Below the pieces are notes generated by a model. It saw only the letters and a program-made list of their open reading frames with translations. It made no database searches and was not told where the DNA came from. Source: Membranipora membranacea (taxonomy: Eukaryota > Bryozoa > Gymnolaemata > Cheilostomatida > Membraniporidae). Taken from it: a DNA stretch of 64,000 nucleotides. The position numbers were made by a program, and so were the translations under genes. Location of the stretch: NCBI GenBank assembly GCA_914767715.1, contig OU612070.1:6651501-6715500 (forward strand), given 5' to 3'. This document shows positions 12,779 through 23,838 of this stretch, one piece after another. The number at the start of each line of letters is the position of its first letter. Position 1 is the first letter of the stretch.

Positions 12779-13205
12779 GATTGGGGTGTAATATTGGGGT
12801 TTGGGGTTGGCAGCCTGAGGTATGCGAGCCAAATTTGGGGTTTTGGGGTCAGCTTTTGGGGTTTAGGGGTCAGGTTCGGGTCAATATTTGGGGTTTGCAG
12901 TTCGCAGTTTGGGGTTTGCAGCCTACACTCTGGGGTTCACGGCCTACTTTCTGGGGTTTGGGGGTCATAAACGAGGGTTTGGTGTTTAGAAGTCAGTTTT
13001 TGGGGTTTGGGGGTCACTTTTTGGGGTTTGAGGGTCAATATTTGGGGTTTGCAGTTCGCACTTTGGGGTTTGCAGCTCACAGTTTGGGGATTGCAGCATG
13101 AATGAAGTTTTGGGTTTGCAGCTCACATTTTGGGGTTTGTAGCTCAAAGTTTTGGGTTAACAGCTGGCAGTTTGGGGTTTTTGGGGTCAAGAGCGGATTC
13201 AGGGG
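12779..13205 (+). repeat. G-rich minisatellite (TTTGGGG...), core of unit 1
   Basis: Irregular tandem units of about 20-30 bp built on TTTGGGG, interleaved with TTTGCAGCTCACA or GGGTCA. Runs of four or five G at short spacing make it a G-quadruplex candidate on this strand. The same array is at 18,737-19,190 (inverted) and 25,940-26,400. Frames through it give repetitive Gly/Phe/Leu peptides and are not genes. Confidence 0.9.
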
Positions 13206-13849
13206 TCAACAGTTGACGGCATAATGCTCAACTAACCCAGCACTCTTTTCCAACACATATCTTCTTAGTACCAATATTATTATGTTAACCTAGTTCATAC
13301 AGGACAAGCCACCAGCCCACCCCCCCCCCCTCCTGCCCAAACCTACCGGTGCCCACCAATGTCACCAACCCTTAAATGTTCCATAACCTACCCAGCCAGG
13401 TCACTGAATAATGTTTTTCCTTTTAAAGCTGCGTTTACATGTGAGACAAATCGGCTAATAATAACAACTCCGACACGGGTCACCGATTTGATTGACCGTG
13501 TAAACAGTTAATCTGTGTTTAAATCTGTGTTTAAATCTGTATTGTTCAAAATCGTTCACTTGTGACAATGTCACAAGTGAACGACAGATCTTAACGATTA
13601 TGAATGGCTCAGCCAATAAATGAGTATAAGTAATGATGATCATTATATTTCTCTCACCCTTTCCTTGTCCTTAGCAGCAACTTGTACAGCTGTTATAACA
13701 GTTATTGCTGCTGCTGCTATTATAACATCTTCATCAGATGATGAATCATACTATACTACCCAGTGGGCACACACCAAAATAACACTAGTGGTGATATGGT
13801 AAAAACTCTACGTAGCAGTTTTACGTGTGGTACACGTGACAGCCGGGTG

Positions 13850-14940
13850 TAATTAACACCAGACCAGTCAAACACGTGTTGACCACGTGTGGCTATGGTG
13901 TTGTTTACCCCTGAATCTTCAAAATAATCAATCACTTAATATACCGGTGGTTGTTACTTGAAATTACAGTAAAATCTAAGGCTTCTAATCTGTCAGATTT
14001 CAATTATTTCAAAAATGTTTAAATGGCCAGCTCAACCACCCACAAACGTGGTGATCACGTGTTGAAATGGTAAAGACTTTCACCTGACCAGACTAACCCG
14101 TGTTGACCACGTGTGGCTATGGTGTTGTTTACCCCTGAATCTTCAAAATAATCAATCACTTAATATACCGGTGGTTGTTACTTGAAATTACAGTAAAATC
14201 TAAGGCTTCTAATCTGTCAGATTTCAGTTATTTCAAAAATGTTTAAATGGCCAGCTCAACCACCCACAAACGTGGTGATCACGTGTTGAAATGGTAAAGA
14301 CTTTCACCTGACCAGACTAGCCCGTGTGGACCACATGTGGCTATGGTGTTTTATGCCAATTAACTATCCGAGAAAATAACACCAAATACAATGGGGATAG
14401 CGACATGAAATTATAGTTATAAATATGACTTCTTATCAGTTAGATTTAAATGTTATTTCCAATGTTAAAATGCCCAGATCAACCACCCACAAACGTGGTG
14501 ATCACGTGTTGAAATGGTAAAGACGTTCACCTGACCAGACTAACCCGTGTGGACCACATGTGGCTATGGTGTTTTATGCCAATTAACTATCCGAGAAAAT
14601 AACACCAAATACAATGGGGATAGCGACATGAAATTATAGTTATAAATATGACTTCTTATCAGTTAGATTTAAATGTTATTTCCAATGTTAAAATGCCCAG
14701 ATCAACCACCCACAAACGTGGTGATCACGTGTTGAAATGGTAAAGATTTTCACCTGACCAGACTAACCCGTGTGGACCACGTGTGGCTATGGTGTTTTAT
14801 GCCAATAAACTACCCAAGAAAACAACACCAAATATAATGGGGGTAGTGATGTGAATTTATAATAATAAACAAGGCTTCTAATCAGTAAGATCGAAGTTTT
14901 TTCAAATTGTTTAAATGGCAAGAGCAACCACCCACAAACT
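13850..14940. repeat. Left subterminal array: five ~224 bp units
   Basis: The landmark GGCTATGGTGTT occurs at about 13891, 14115, 14339, 14562 and 14785, i.e. period 223-224. Units fall into an A-A-B-B-C order by internal sequence. Each contains CACGTG-type palindromes (GACCACGTGTGG, GTGATCACGTGTTG). This resembles the subterminal transposase-binding arrays known from large DNA transposons; the function here is inferred. Confidence 0.9.
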
Positions 14941-17239
14941 GGTTGAGCAAATAGTATTTGGAATAAAGCCCACTGCCAATTGTTAGACTAATATGCTCTA
15001 TATTGGAACAAAAGGAGTTATTCAATTCCTGTGTCAGGCTGCTGTTGTTGAGAGGCACCACCATGCTACAGCCATTGCCACGTCTCCAAGGCTGAGAGGA
15101 TTACCATAAAGCACAACACTTTATTTGTGAATAGGGAGCCTAGCTTAGCGTAGGAATGCCACGTAGCTGTGGTATACTACAATCCTATCAAAGGCCTAGT
15201 TTACTATGCTTTGCTATTGTAGGAAAATATTGAAGTAAATTTTGCGCAAGATGGAACATACCATACTTAAGCTACCGATGACTGGGGTGTGATAGATTAT
15301 GGTGCCAGGACGTCAATTATATTTGCCATAGCTCTAGGTGGCTTTGGAGGTCAAAGTGTACATAATCGCATTGCAAACTGAATGCATGATGTCTCCTACC
15401 AGAAAATTAATCAGGTTTCGTGCATGTCTAAACTTCGCAACTCAGCTGTGCACCTTAGATAGATACTTTGCCTGCTCAGCAAAGTTTTCAATGTAGATTG
15501 GTACAACTATCAATAACTTTGGATTTGTGCCACCTAGTGATGTCTTCTTTACCAAATTGCAAAGTCATGTTGAGTCAACATCAGCAAATATTTGGTTACA
15601 GGTTTGGGGTAGGACACATTGTGCATTTTTATTGTAGCCCATGGCAAGCGATCATTTAGGCATCTAAAACACAAAGCATATCTGTCTAATTTCTGTTATA
15701 TATTATAGTAATTTTAACGAGTTTGAGACTAACTAACACCCTCTCTGGCATGCCAGGTCGGTGGCGTAAGGTATTTAAGCTTGATCCGCAACAAATCATT
15801 TATATTTCACATATTCCAGAGCCTGAAAGAGGAATTTGGTTGCCATTTGAAAAAGGGTTATGTGACACAGATATAACTTAAAAATTTTGTCAACCTTACA
15901 ACTTGACTTTACAATTTTGCAGTGCAAAATTGCCCAGAGTTGGTGTGACAAACGGCATTTTAGTCCTACTATCTAAATATCATTACATTGCCAATGTCTA
16001 CACCCACTATGATCATCATTGCTATTATACAATTCCTATACAGTACCTTTACACAGATACTAAATATACAATGCTACTACACAATTATAATTGTTTTGCT
16101 TTACACACTTGGTCAATTAATCCCCTGCACTGTGACTTTGCTCTATGCTCATTTCATTGGTCGACTAGCAAAGTGCACTGAATTGTGGGAACGGTTATTA
16201 GCTAGCGCTTAGTTTGAATTGTAGAACTGGTGTAACTACTACCACTACTAGTGCAGCCCTTCATAAATCTATTGGTGCTGGTATAAATGCTGTGGAATCA
16301 TCATGCATCATCTTCATTTGATGTTGTTACTCAAACTTATCACAACTAAACTATCTACTAGTAGAGAGACAATTACTATCAGCACAACTCTCATTGGAAT
16401 ATCGACCCTGCATCTCCTCTGGATCATATCTAACTACTTACAACTACCACCGTGATTGAAGTTGAAAGTCTTCTTGGAACAGTACAACTACCAACCACCG
16501 TGATTGCTAACAGACTCGTTTGAAGGGTGAGTGACTGGCCTCAGACGAGTCAGTATTTGTACTACTATTTCATCTTGTAGGCCTACTACTCACTCTTGCT
16601 TGCATGACTTATTCTACGACAATCAATGGTAGGTAGAGAGAATTTATAATTGTTAGTAGTCTGTAGTTAGTCTGCCATCAAATTGTTCCCATTAGCATCT
16701 CACAAGGTTACTTGCAGGGTATTGAGTGTCTCTACGCAAGTTGGGTCAATCTAATGTGAGGCGATAAATATGGCAACATAAATGTATTGGTACAGCAGTC
16801 AATGTTATTTTCTTTCTTGTATTCTAGGCTGGGCGAAGCAGTGGCACTGGAAGCTAGTCAGACAGACGTAACTACCAGCAACGCCTGATATTCATATTTC
16901 CTCTCATTCTCTTTTTTATCTGATATTTATATATTAATTACCCATGTTCAATTTAATTCAATCTGCCGCCTTAATTCATTTTAATGCCTATTCTCGAAAC
17001 AGATATTTTAACCAGGTTAACATTTTGTTCTTACTACCCAATTAATTGTCACTTGCATATAATGTTTTTTATTTGATGTATATATTGTGATATACCCAAA
17101 CAAGGCTGTAAAATGACTATTACGCCACTATTCTGCTGCATATAACCAGAAACAGAATTCAAAAAGAACAATACATCATCTGATGTTAAATAAACAAGTA
17201 TGCAAAGTAGATGTGCTGATTAGGTGAAATTAAAGCAGA

Positions 17240-17610
17240 ATAATACAAACAACACCGCAATGCCACGTGATATAGCCGGACATGCAACGTGGAGGTGTTG
17301 ATATGGTTAAGTTCAATCAGACCAATTCGGACAACACCACATCACCACGTTATATAGCCGAGTATGCAACGTGGAGGTGTTCATATGGTTCAGTTTAATC
17401 AAACCAATTCGGACAACACCACGTTATATAACCGAGTATGCAACGTGGAGGTGTTCATACGGTTAAGTTTAACCAGACTTATTCAGACAACACCACATCA
17501 CCACGTAATATAACCGTGTGTGCAACGTAGAGGTGTTGATCTGGTATAACTCAATTTTTGCCCCACGAGATATTGTCGTGTTATTCACGTGTTCACAACG
17601 TGGTGGTGTT
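17240..17610. repeat. Right subterminal array: ~82 bp units
   Basis: GCAACGTGGAGGTGTT recurs at about 17284, 17366, 17440 and 17522 (one unit 8 bp shorter), alternating with CAACACCAC...CACGT. It shares the ACGTG word with the left array but not the rest of the unit. Confidence 0.85.
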
Positions 17611-18632
17611 GGTTTGGTACATTTCTACGTGGAAATCCGTTACATATACCACCGGATTTTCACCAAACCAGCACGTGTTGAGTCCGTAAAATACACGGGT
17701 TCCCAACGTGTTTGTGCCCACTGGGTACTACTAATAATCTTACTATACATGACTTCTGTCAGTCTCAGTCTGCAGGGGCACAACAGTAGCCTTTCAGTTA
17801 GTTAGTTAAATCTTTTAGTAGCCTTTCAACTAGGGAGACTAGTGAAGGAGTCTCCAGTCTCCACTCTCCAGCTATGAATTACTAACTAGTTACTAGCTAA
17901 TACTACTACTGAATAAACCAACTAGTTGTACTAGCCAATCAGAGACAAGTTGAGTTGCAAGTTTGTGTTGAAATCGGTTAGGCATGAACAGTGTGTAAAT
18001 AGCGTATCGTTGACATGTTGACAGACAACGATTATAGAGCAGATTCATAATCTGTGTCGGAGTTGTTATTATTAGCCGATTTGTCGCACATGTAAACGCA
18101 GCTTAAGTTGCTATATTTACTGCAATCAGCTGATTGTGCAAATTGTCTGCTAGTGCTACTATTAGGTCCAACACCTCTATTTATTTCCCCATTGCTTTAC
18201 ATGCAAACTATGTTGACTTGTCACCTCAATAGGCCTGCTTCAGGTTCTTTCAATTCTTTAACCAGACCACTCAAAATGATGGTATGCTCCTGGTCTTCCA
18301 TATTGGTGACTATGGGTTGAAAAACGGTTGTCAAAATTTTTTAGTGGCCTCATATATAAGACCATTGCATCTTGCACACATTTCCGGTCTAATTTACAAT
18401 AGCCAATCCGTATGCATTGATCTTCCAAAAATGATTTTGCAAAAAGATTTTCAAACTTTAATTCAATAGATTTCCATTGCAAATACACCTGAAAATATTA
18501 ACAGAGTTCAATATCACTGATAGCAGTGCTTTTGAATTGGCTACAGCCTCATTTGTCATCATCATACTAATCATTTTATTTTGGAGGATGGGTGCAACAA
18601 GTTGACCTTCACCCAATTACAGGTGTATTACC

Positions 18633-20257
18633 ATAGGTTAACATAATCATATTGGTACTAAGAAGATATGTGATGGAAAAGAGTGCTGGGTTAGCTGAGC
18701 AACATGTCGTCGTGTTGAACCCCAACTGTTGACCCCTGAATCCGCTTTTGAGCCCAAAAATTCAAAACTGCCAGCTTTTAACCCAAAACTTCAAGCTTCA
18801 AACCCCAAAATGCGAGCTGCAAACCCCAAACTTCATTCATGCTGCAAACCCCAAACTGTGAGCTGCAAACCCCAAAGTGTGAACTGCAAACCCCAAATAT
18901 TGACCCTCAAACCCCAAAAAAGGACCCCCAAACCCCAAAAACTGACCCCCAAACCCCAAAAACTGACATCTAAACACCAAACCCTCGTTTATGACCCCCA
19001 AACCCCAGAAAGTAGGCCGTGAACCCCAGAGTGTAGGCTGCAAACCCCAAACTGCGAACTGCAAACCCCAAATATTGACCCCGAACCTGACCCCTAAACC
19101 CCAAAAGCTGACCCCAAAACCCCAAATTTGGCTCACATACCTCAGGCTGCCAACCCCGAACCCCAATATTACACCCCAATCCTCAATCAATATGACTATA
19201 CTATATCTTAACCTCATAAAACACTTCGTCTGGTGCTTACAGCACATGAATTTGCAACTGTCGGGCAAGTCCGGACTTGTTCTCTCTTCTTCTTCTTTAT
19301 AAGACTATAACTAGAAGTGTGTTGACTTAATGAGTGTCTCCTTGAATGCATTTCTGAAGGTCAAAACCCCACCCCATTACTCAATAAACAACTATATCTT
19401 CAGTCATTGGGTCATTATTTGAAGTTATCTCCCCGCTTGACAAGGAAAAGTTACTTCCAAATGACATGTATACGTCACACTTTAGCTTAACATCTCTTCT
19501 GTCTTATGTCTGTAGACAACCTGAGCCGTCGCTGCAGACTTTGCCGATGATGGTCATGAACATTGTATATCTGTAAGCTGCAACCTAAGCAAGATACCAT
19601 TTTAGAGACCAATAAGGGAGCAAAGCCTGACAAGGTGAGTTTTGAGGGCAACGGTCTTATGGTCAAATGGCCGTGGCCAGTCACGCTATGGATGGATCGC
19701 CTCCGAACTTCGCACCATGCAAGCGTACCAACAGAGGTCGTATGTGACCAACTTTGAAGACCCGTTGCCGTCAGTCCGGTCACTATTAGGTAATACACCT
19801 GTAATTGGGTGAAGGTCAACTTGTTGCACCCATCCTCCAAAATAAAATGATTAGTATGATGATGACAAATGAGGCTGTAGCCAATTCAAAAGCACTGCTA
19901 TCAGTGATATTGAACTCTGTTAATATTTTCAGGTGTATTTGCAATGGAAATTTATTGAATTAAAGTTTGAAAATCTTTTTTGCAATTTCATTTTTTGAAG
20001 ATCAATGCATACGGATTGGCTCATAGAAATTAGACCGGAAATGTGTGATAAATGCAATGGTCTTACATATGGGGCCACTGAAAAATTCTGACAACGAATT
20101 TTCAACCCATAGTCACCAATATGGAAGAGCAGAAGTATACCATCATTTTGAGTGCTATGGTTAAAGAATTGAAAGAACCTGAAGCAGGCCTATTGAGGTG
20201 ACAAGTCAACATAGTTTGCATGTAAAGCAATGGGGAAATAAATAGAGGTGTTGGACC
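18633..20257 (-). mobile_element. Unit 2: truncated, inverted S-R copy
   Basis: The terminal repeat R (reverse orientation) is 19789-20257. The core S (reverse) runs 19788 to about 18634, where it is cut within ...TAGGTTAAC at the junction with unit 1. Its second terminal repeat is missing. 18634-20257 is an almost exact reverse complement of 24860-26487 in unit 3, including identical incidental reading frames of 117 and 97 codons. The outer flank of R is minisatellite (TATATGGCTTC). Confidence 0.85.
18737..19190 (-). repeat. G-rich minisatellite, inverted copy in unit 2
   Basis: C-rich on this strand (CAAACCCCAAA words with TGACCCC spacers), the reverse complement of the array at 25,940-26,400. 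The G-rich strand is the minus strand. Confidence 0.9.
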
Positions 20258-20434
20258 TATATGGCTTCAAAAAAATAAAAAGATCTCGAAAAGAGGTCAA
20301 GGCCTTGTATGGCTTCAAAAAAATAAAAGGATCTCGAAAAGAGGTCGATGCCTTGCATGGCTTCAAAAAAATAAAAAGATCTCGTAAAGAGGTCAAGGCC
20401 TTGTATGGCTTCAAAAAAATAAAAAGATCTCGAA
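20258..20434. repeat. Minisatellite block between unit 2 and the transposase element
   Basis: About three and a half units (GGCTTCAAAAAAATAAAAAGATCTCG and AAAGAGGTCAAGGCCTTGTAT words, period near 58 bp). It ends GATCTCGAA directly before the left terminal repeat. The last GAA is the left copy of a putative 3 bp target duplication. Confidence 0.9.
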
Positions 20435-20903
20435 GGTAATACACCTGTAATTAGGTGAAGGTCAACTTGTTGCACCCATCCTCCAAAATAAAATGACTAG
20501 TATGCTGATGACAAATCAGGACCCAGGCAAGTTGATAGTACTGCAGTCAGTAATATTGAGGCATGAAAATGTTTCCTGTTGTATTTGCAATTGAAATTTT
20601 GGTGATTTGAGGTTTTAAATAATTTTAGCAAAATCAATTTGGGGCGCTTTATGCAGACAAGTCAGTTGAGGCAAAATTAGCTGGAAAACCTGTAAAAATG
20701 CACTTGCTCCGTTTGATTGAGCACCGAAAAAATCTGACAACGAATTTCCTTTCAATATTCTCAAGTATGTCAGAGCAGAAGCAGACCATCGTTTTGAGTG
20801 GTCTGGTTAAAGAATTGAAAGAAGCTGAAGCAGGCTTTTGGAGGTGAGAAGTCAACATAATTTGCATGTAAAGCAATGGGGAAATTAATAGAGGTGTTGG
20901 ACC
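20435..20903 (-). repeat. Left LTR-like direct repeat R' (469 bp)
   Basis: Runs GGTAATACACC...GGTGTTGGACC and is alignable over its full length to R of the non-autonomous units, but as a distinct subfamily. It lies downstream of the transposase gene and immediately upstream of the nuclease frame. Confidence 0.9.
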
Positions 20904-20941
20904 TAATAGTGGCATTAGCAGACAATCAGCTGACGTTACAA

Positions 20942-21343
20942 ATGAATGATAAACAAAACAAACAAAACAAACAAATGTCTTCTTGGCCACCTTATACTTT
21001 GTGGCACAGCAAGTTGATGGCACGGGTGCAGGCTTCTGCCTCTGGGGGTTGTTTGGTGTGGACTGGTGGCACATCATCCAGGGGTTATGGTATGATGAGG
21101 GTTGAATGGAGTGATGGGGAGAGTAGGGTGCTGGGTGTGCATAGGGTAAGGATGATGTGTTCCCTCCGCACCACACAGCTTCCAGTTGGCTACGAGGCCT
21201 CGCACTTGTGTCACAACAAGCTGTGCCTTTCGGTCCACCACCTGAGCCTAGAGCCAAACTGGGTAAATATGCAGCGCAGGAGGTGCTCTCATGACAGCAA
21301 GTGCAGTGGCCATGCTGCTGGCTACCCGAACTGCTTGATTTAA
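20942..21343 (+). CDS. I-PpoI-like His-Me finger (His-Cys box) endonuclease
   Basis: A single-exon frame of 133 codons from ATG 20942 (an ATG at 20975 gives 122 residues; a still earlier ATG lies in the terminal repeat and is less likely). The N-terminal part has GGCLVWTGGTSSRGYG and GVHRVRMM, like the beta-sheet DNA-contact region of this family. The core is EASHLCHNKLC...HHLSLE, where the His of SHLCHN is the expected general base and the Cys/His residues form zinc site 1. Then VNMQRR supplies the Asn that ligates the metal, and C...C.GH....C forms zinc site 2. All catalytic and zinc residues appear present. The family (zf-His_Me_endon) is known from the group I intron homing enzyme I-PpoI. 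Here it sits inside a DDE transposon, tail to tail with the transposase; it might aid targeting or copying. That role is inference. Confidence 0.85.
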   Translation: MNDKQNKQNKQMSSWPPYTLWHSKLMARVQASASGGCLVWTGGTSSRGYGMMRVEWSDGESRVLGVHRVRMMCSLRTTQLPVGYEASHLCHNKLCLSVHHLSLEPNWVNMQRRRCSHDSKCSGHAAGYPNCLI

Positions 21344-21649
21344 TAATTATCACTACTATCAGGTACTGTACTGTATTCACTCATCTGCTGCCCCCCCCCA
21401 TCTGATTTGGTGTTTGCTTTCTCATATAATAAATTATCTGGCTATAATCCCTCATTGCACACACACTCTCACATATGGGTTTTGTAATGAAGACCCCGCT
21501 TGCATGTATTATCATTACTCATTCCTGCCCAGACATGTCCAGACATGTTTACTGCTTATTTCATATATTCATATGTTACTGTGTGACGTTGTGTAGCATT
21601 GTATTGTATGATAGAACATTGTGTGTATGTAAAGAAAAAAACAAGATGT

Positions 21650-23549
21650 TCATTGAGGCTGAAAAGGGTCGTTTTGGCCCTTGCAATAATCACGCTCAAC
21701 TGAGCGCGAAAGGCGAGCGGCGACTCTGCTTGTCGTTTTGCTGCAGATATAGTCATGGTCACGATTTTCAACGGCTATCTTTCTTTTGATCCAATCTTGG
21801 GCCGCTCTCATGCGGCTCATTGCCCTCATCTTCTTATACTGTCCGCTTATTTGTAGTGCTCTTGCACGTTTGATACTTTTTTGCTGCGACTGAAGCCGCT
21901 TGATTGCATTTCGGCTTAACGGGCAGCCGACATCGGCAAGCTTCTTTGCCACAGAGCCATGTCCATTGTTGTGGCGGTAAACTGCACTGCTGGCTCTGCC
22001 GCGGTAGTTTTTACTGAATAGGACATTCTTTGGCATATTTTTACTCAATGCCCTGTTAAATGCCTCGTTGCGCTGTGTACTAAAGCCAAGCTTTGTCGCT
22101 TGAAGGGCGTTGGCATGAAGGCGAATATTGAAAACATCTAACAGTTTTTTTTTCTCTTCTTCGTTGCAGTTTATATGCCCGAGACCGGCAGCACGGAACA
22201 GTGAGCTACTGAGCATCCAGTTGTCCTCTTCTGTCCCGCAGCAGCTGCTGCCAACCAGTCTAGAACACATCTGATGATTGCCGCCGAAGCACTCCACGGC
22301 CGTACTGACCAGATGATTTACTTGGATTATCGATAAACCCAGCTTGGACGACTGCTGCGCAATGATACTCGAACGGTACTTGACGTCTTTTGCCAGCAAC
22401 TTCTTAAGTGAGTCAATTGTCTTTACCCTGGCGCAACTGAATGTCTCTTTCCTGAAGTTCACCTTCTCTACAGCTCTAACCTGTGAGTTGCCCAGGTGAG
22501 ATGGGTCGGACTGGGCCGTAACAGTCCACTTCTCTGGCCTCGCACTCAACAAAGCCTGATAGGGCTTTGCACCCTGCCCATCGTTGTCCGATGTCACCGT
22601 CACCGGGATGAGCCCACGTGTCAGCAAGCTCACGCCCAATTTGGTATTCATCGGCCCCTCCAGAATGTTCTCCTCTTTGGGCAGGGTGGCACTGCAGTCA
22701 TGCTGCGTGCGTTCATGGGCACAGACTGCTGCGTTGTTGTGCTGGCCCAGCCTGCACCCCTTTGAGCAGACCTTATTCTCGATGACGTAGTCTAATACGC
22801 TCCCCGTACAACTGTCGATGGCAGTCGTGATGGCTTGTGTGGCACAGAGGCCCATCTTCTTTCTATTGCCAAACCTTGACGAATTGTAGCGGCTGTCCAC
22901 TGATATGGCAACCTCCCCCTCCCTCCCCCCGCTCAGGCCCAATAGTTTGTTATCATTTAATTTTTCCCCTGCCAGTCTGCTCAGATCTCTGTTATTTATG
23001 TCTGTCATCTCATTGTCCACAAGCTTGGCCAGCTTCTGGCAGTTGGATTGAGCCAGCGGGGACATGTCAAGTGATGCAAACAGCTGACATGCCCCGTGCA
23101 TGCCAAGGCAGCTATCCTGCACGGCATGCCCAAATTGTTTGTTGATAGCTGCCCTCTTCGGCCCCCTCCTACTCTCCTGCGCTGCTTTGTAGAGCGGATA
23201 AACTTTAGTAAAGCTGCACCCTTTTGACTCGCATGTTAATGATATGCTGCATGTTAGGCCTTTCTTTCTTGTGACGCCCATACCGATGACCCACTCCTGG
23301 CAAGTTTCCAATGTCTTGTGGCACTTCTGGAAGTCCTGCAGCGCATGCAGCATCATGTCCATGTTGACCACAAAGTTTCCCACACCCTTAGCCTCATTGC
23401 CGTTATCTGACTGCTCTAATTTTTTGTCTTTGCAGGTTGAGCGAGGCCGAAGAACTCTCATACCAGCATTCTCTCCTCGAGCTGTTCTCACCACCAGACG
23501 TCTGCAAGCAGAAAACCAGCAGATGTCAGTCTACACTCACATATATTTG

Positions 23550-23591
<42 letters not shown>

Positions 23592-23838
23592 CCTCGTGTA
23601 TGTGACTACACCCGTTAAGAATGAATAAAATCTGGTCAAAGCCAATAAAACAGCAGTTTCATGCGTCAAGTCAAGCTCACCCATTTTTCTCCTCAATGAT
23701 GCGCCTATATTGGCTGCTCTCGAGCCTCACCGTCCTGCGGCTGCATTGTGGGCTAATCACTCGTGTCGCTACTCTATCATCGCCTGGCTGAAATCCATTA
23801 AGTTTATTAGCGATTCGCTTTTTATTTAAACGTGGCAT
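21650..23838 (-). CDS. Mutator-like DDE transposase (two exons, about 669 residues)
   Basis: Exon 1 is 23838-23681 (ATG, MPRLNKKR basic start) and exon 2 is 23501-21650 (stop TGA). The 179 bp intron has a GTGAGC donor and a TTGCTTGCAG acceptor, contains a TA microsatellite, and the phase is kept (GG|A). Residue numbers are for the spliced protein. The core shows a first catalytic Asp in ISVDSRYNSSRFG (about 256), a Cys/His cluster (CSKGC...H...C...HDC), a second Asp in TVTSDNDGQG (359/361) and QSDPSHLG (386), then VECFGGNHQMC. This is the layout of the 'Mutator-like transposase' domain common in invertebrates. The C-terminus is basic (RAARLSR-type), fitting DNA binding. The frame is undamaged. 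The right-hand direct repeat lies about 460 bp upstream and may hold the promoter. Assignment is by motif pattern only. Confidence 0.8.

Larger units (their letters stand above)
13759..17725. mobile_element. 3,967 bp non-autonomous DNA element, CCCAGTGGGCACA termini, TACTA duplication
   Basis: The termini are CCCAGTGGGCACA and its exact reverse complement (13 bp), bordered on both sides by TACTA (13754-13758 and 17726-17730). It is inserted in the 705 bp MITE. Both flanks of its interior carry tandem arrays with ACGTG words. The middle (about 14,950-17,230) has no open frame that looks like a transposase; the longest frames are under 100 codons and unfamiliar. The superfamily is not identified. 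Confidence 0.8.
13427..18103. mobile_element. DNA transposon/MITE with 50 bp inverted repeats and TAA duplication, itself interrupted
   Basis: The left end starts AGCTGCGTTTACATGTGAGA and the right end is its reverse complement; 49 of 50 terminal bases match. TAA flanks both sides (13424-13426 and 18104-18106); TTAA is an equally valid reading. The sister core at 26.6 kb has the uninterrupted sequence (AATGTTTTTCCTTT-GAAG-TTGCTATATTTACTG), a natural empty site. Removing the inner insertion leaves about 705 bp without coding capacity, i.e. a MITE. A TAA duplication would fit PIF/Harbinger and TTAA would fit piggyBac or Kolobok; I cannot decide. Confidence 0.88.
11704..18632 (+). mobile_element. 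R-S-R unit 1: non-autonomous element with LTR-like direct repeats, carrying nested insertions
   Basis: The left repeat R is 11704-12171 and the right repeat is 18165-18632. Both are 468 bp, in the same orientation, beginning GGTCCAACACCT and ending AGGTGTATTACC. The core S (12172-18164) starts TAATAGTGACCGG and ends GTGCTACTATTA. Its right end (reverse complement TAATAGTAGCACTAGCAGAC) resembles the left end of the transposase-bearing core at 20,904 (TAATAGTGGCATTAGCAGAC), so S looks like a deletion derivative of that element. S also contains a G-rich minisatellite and the nested 13,427-18,103 insertion. Left of the unit is GATCTCGAA of the minisatellite. The right end abuts the inverted unit 2 with no matching duplication, so a rearrangement followed insertion. 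No protein is encoded. Confidence 0.85.

Noticed and set aside
12692-13101. Frames giving Gly/Phe/Leu/Trp-rich repeat proteins, also at 18,729-19,302 and 25,819-26,392
   Set aside because: They arise from the TTTGGGG minisatellite, occur in several frames and on both strands, and belong to a non-autonomous element.
13427-18103. Firm piggyBac or Harbinger assignment for the TAA/TTAA-flanked element
   Set aside because: Both readings of the duplication are possible and there is no transposase to decide.
19487-19840. 117-codon frame conserved between units 2 and 3 (also at 12,120 and 25,277)
   Set aside because: It crosses the boundary between repeat R and core S, and its identity only reflects the recent inverted duplication; no protein family is recognisable.
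20268-20434. Repeated array that could be mistaken for a CRISPR-like repeat structure
   Set aside because: The units are contiguous without unique spacers, and the genome is eukaryotic; it is a minisatellite.
20876-20941. Earlier in-frame ATG (20876) for the nuclease
   Set aside because: It lies inside the terminal repeat R'; the 22 extra residues are not nuclease-like, and ATG 20942 is the first within the core.
21650-23494. Transposase starting at the GTG codon 23494 as a single exon
   Set aside because: The frame is open upstream to a good acceptor at 23,502, and a phase-compatible first exon with ATG and basic start lies at 23,838.
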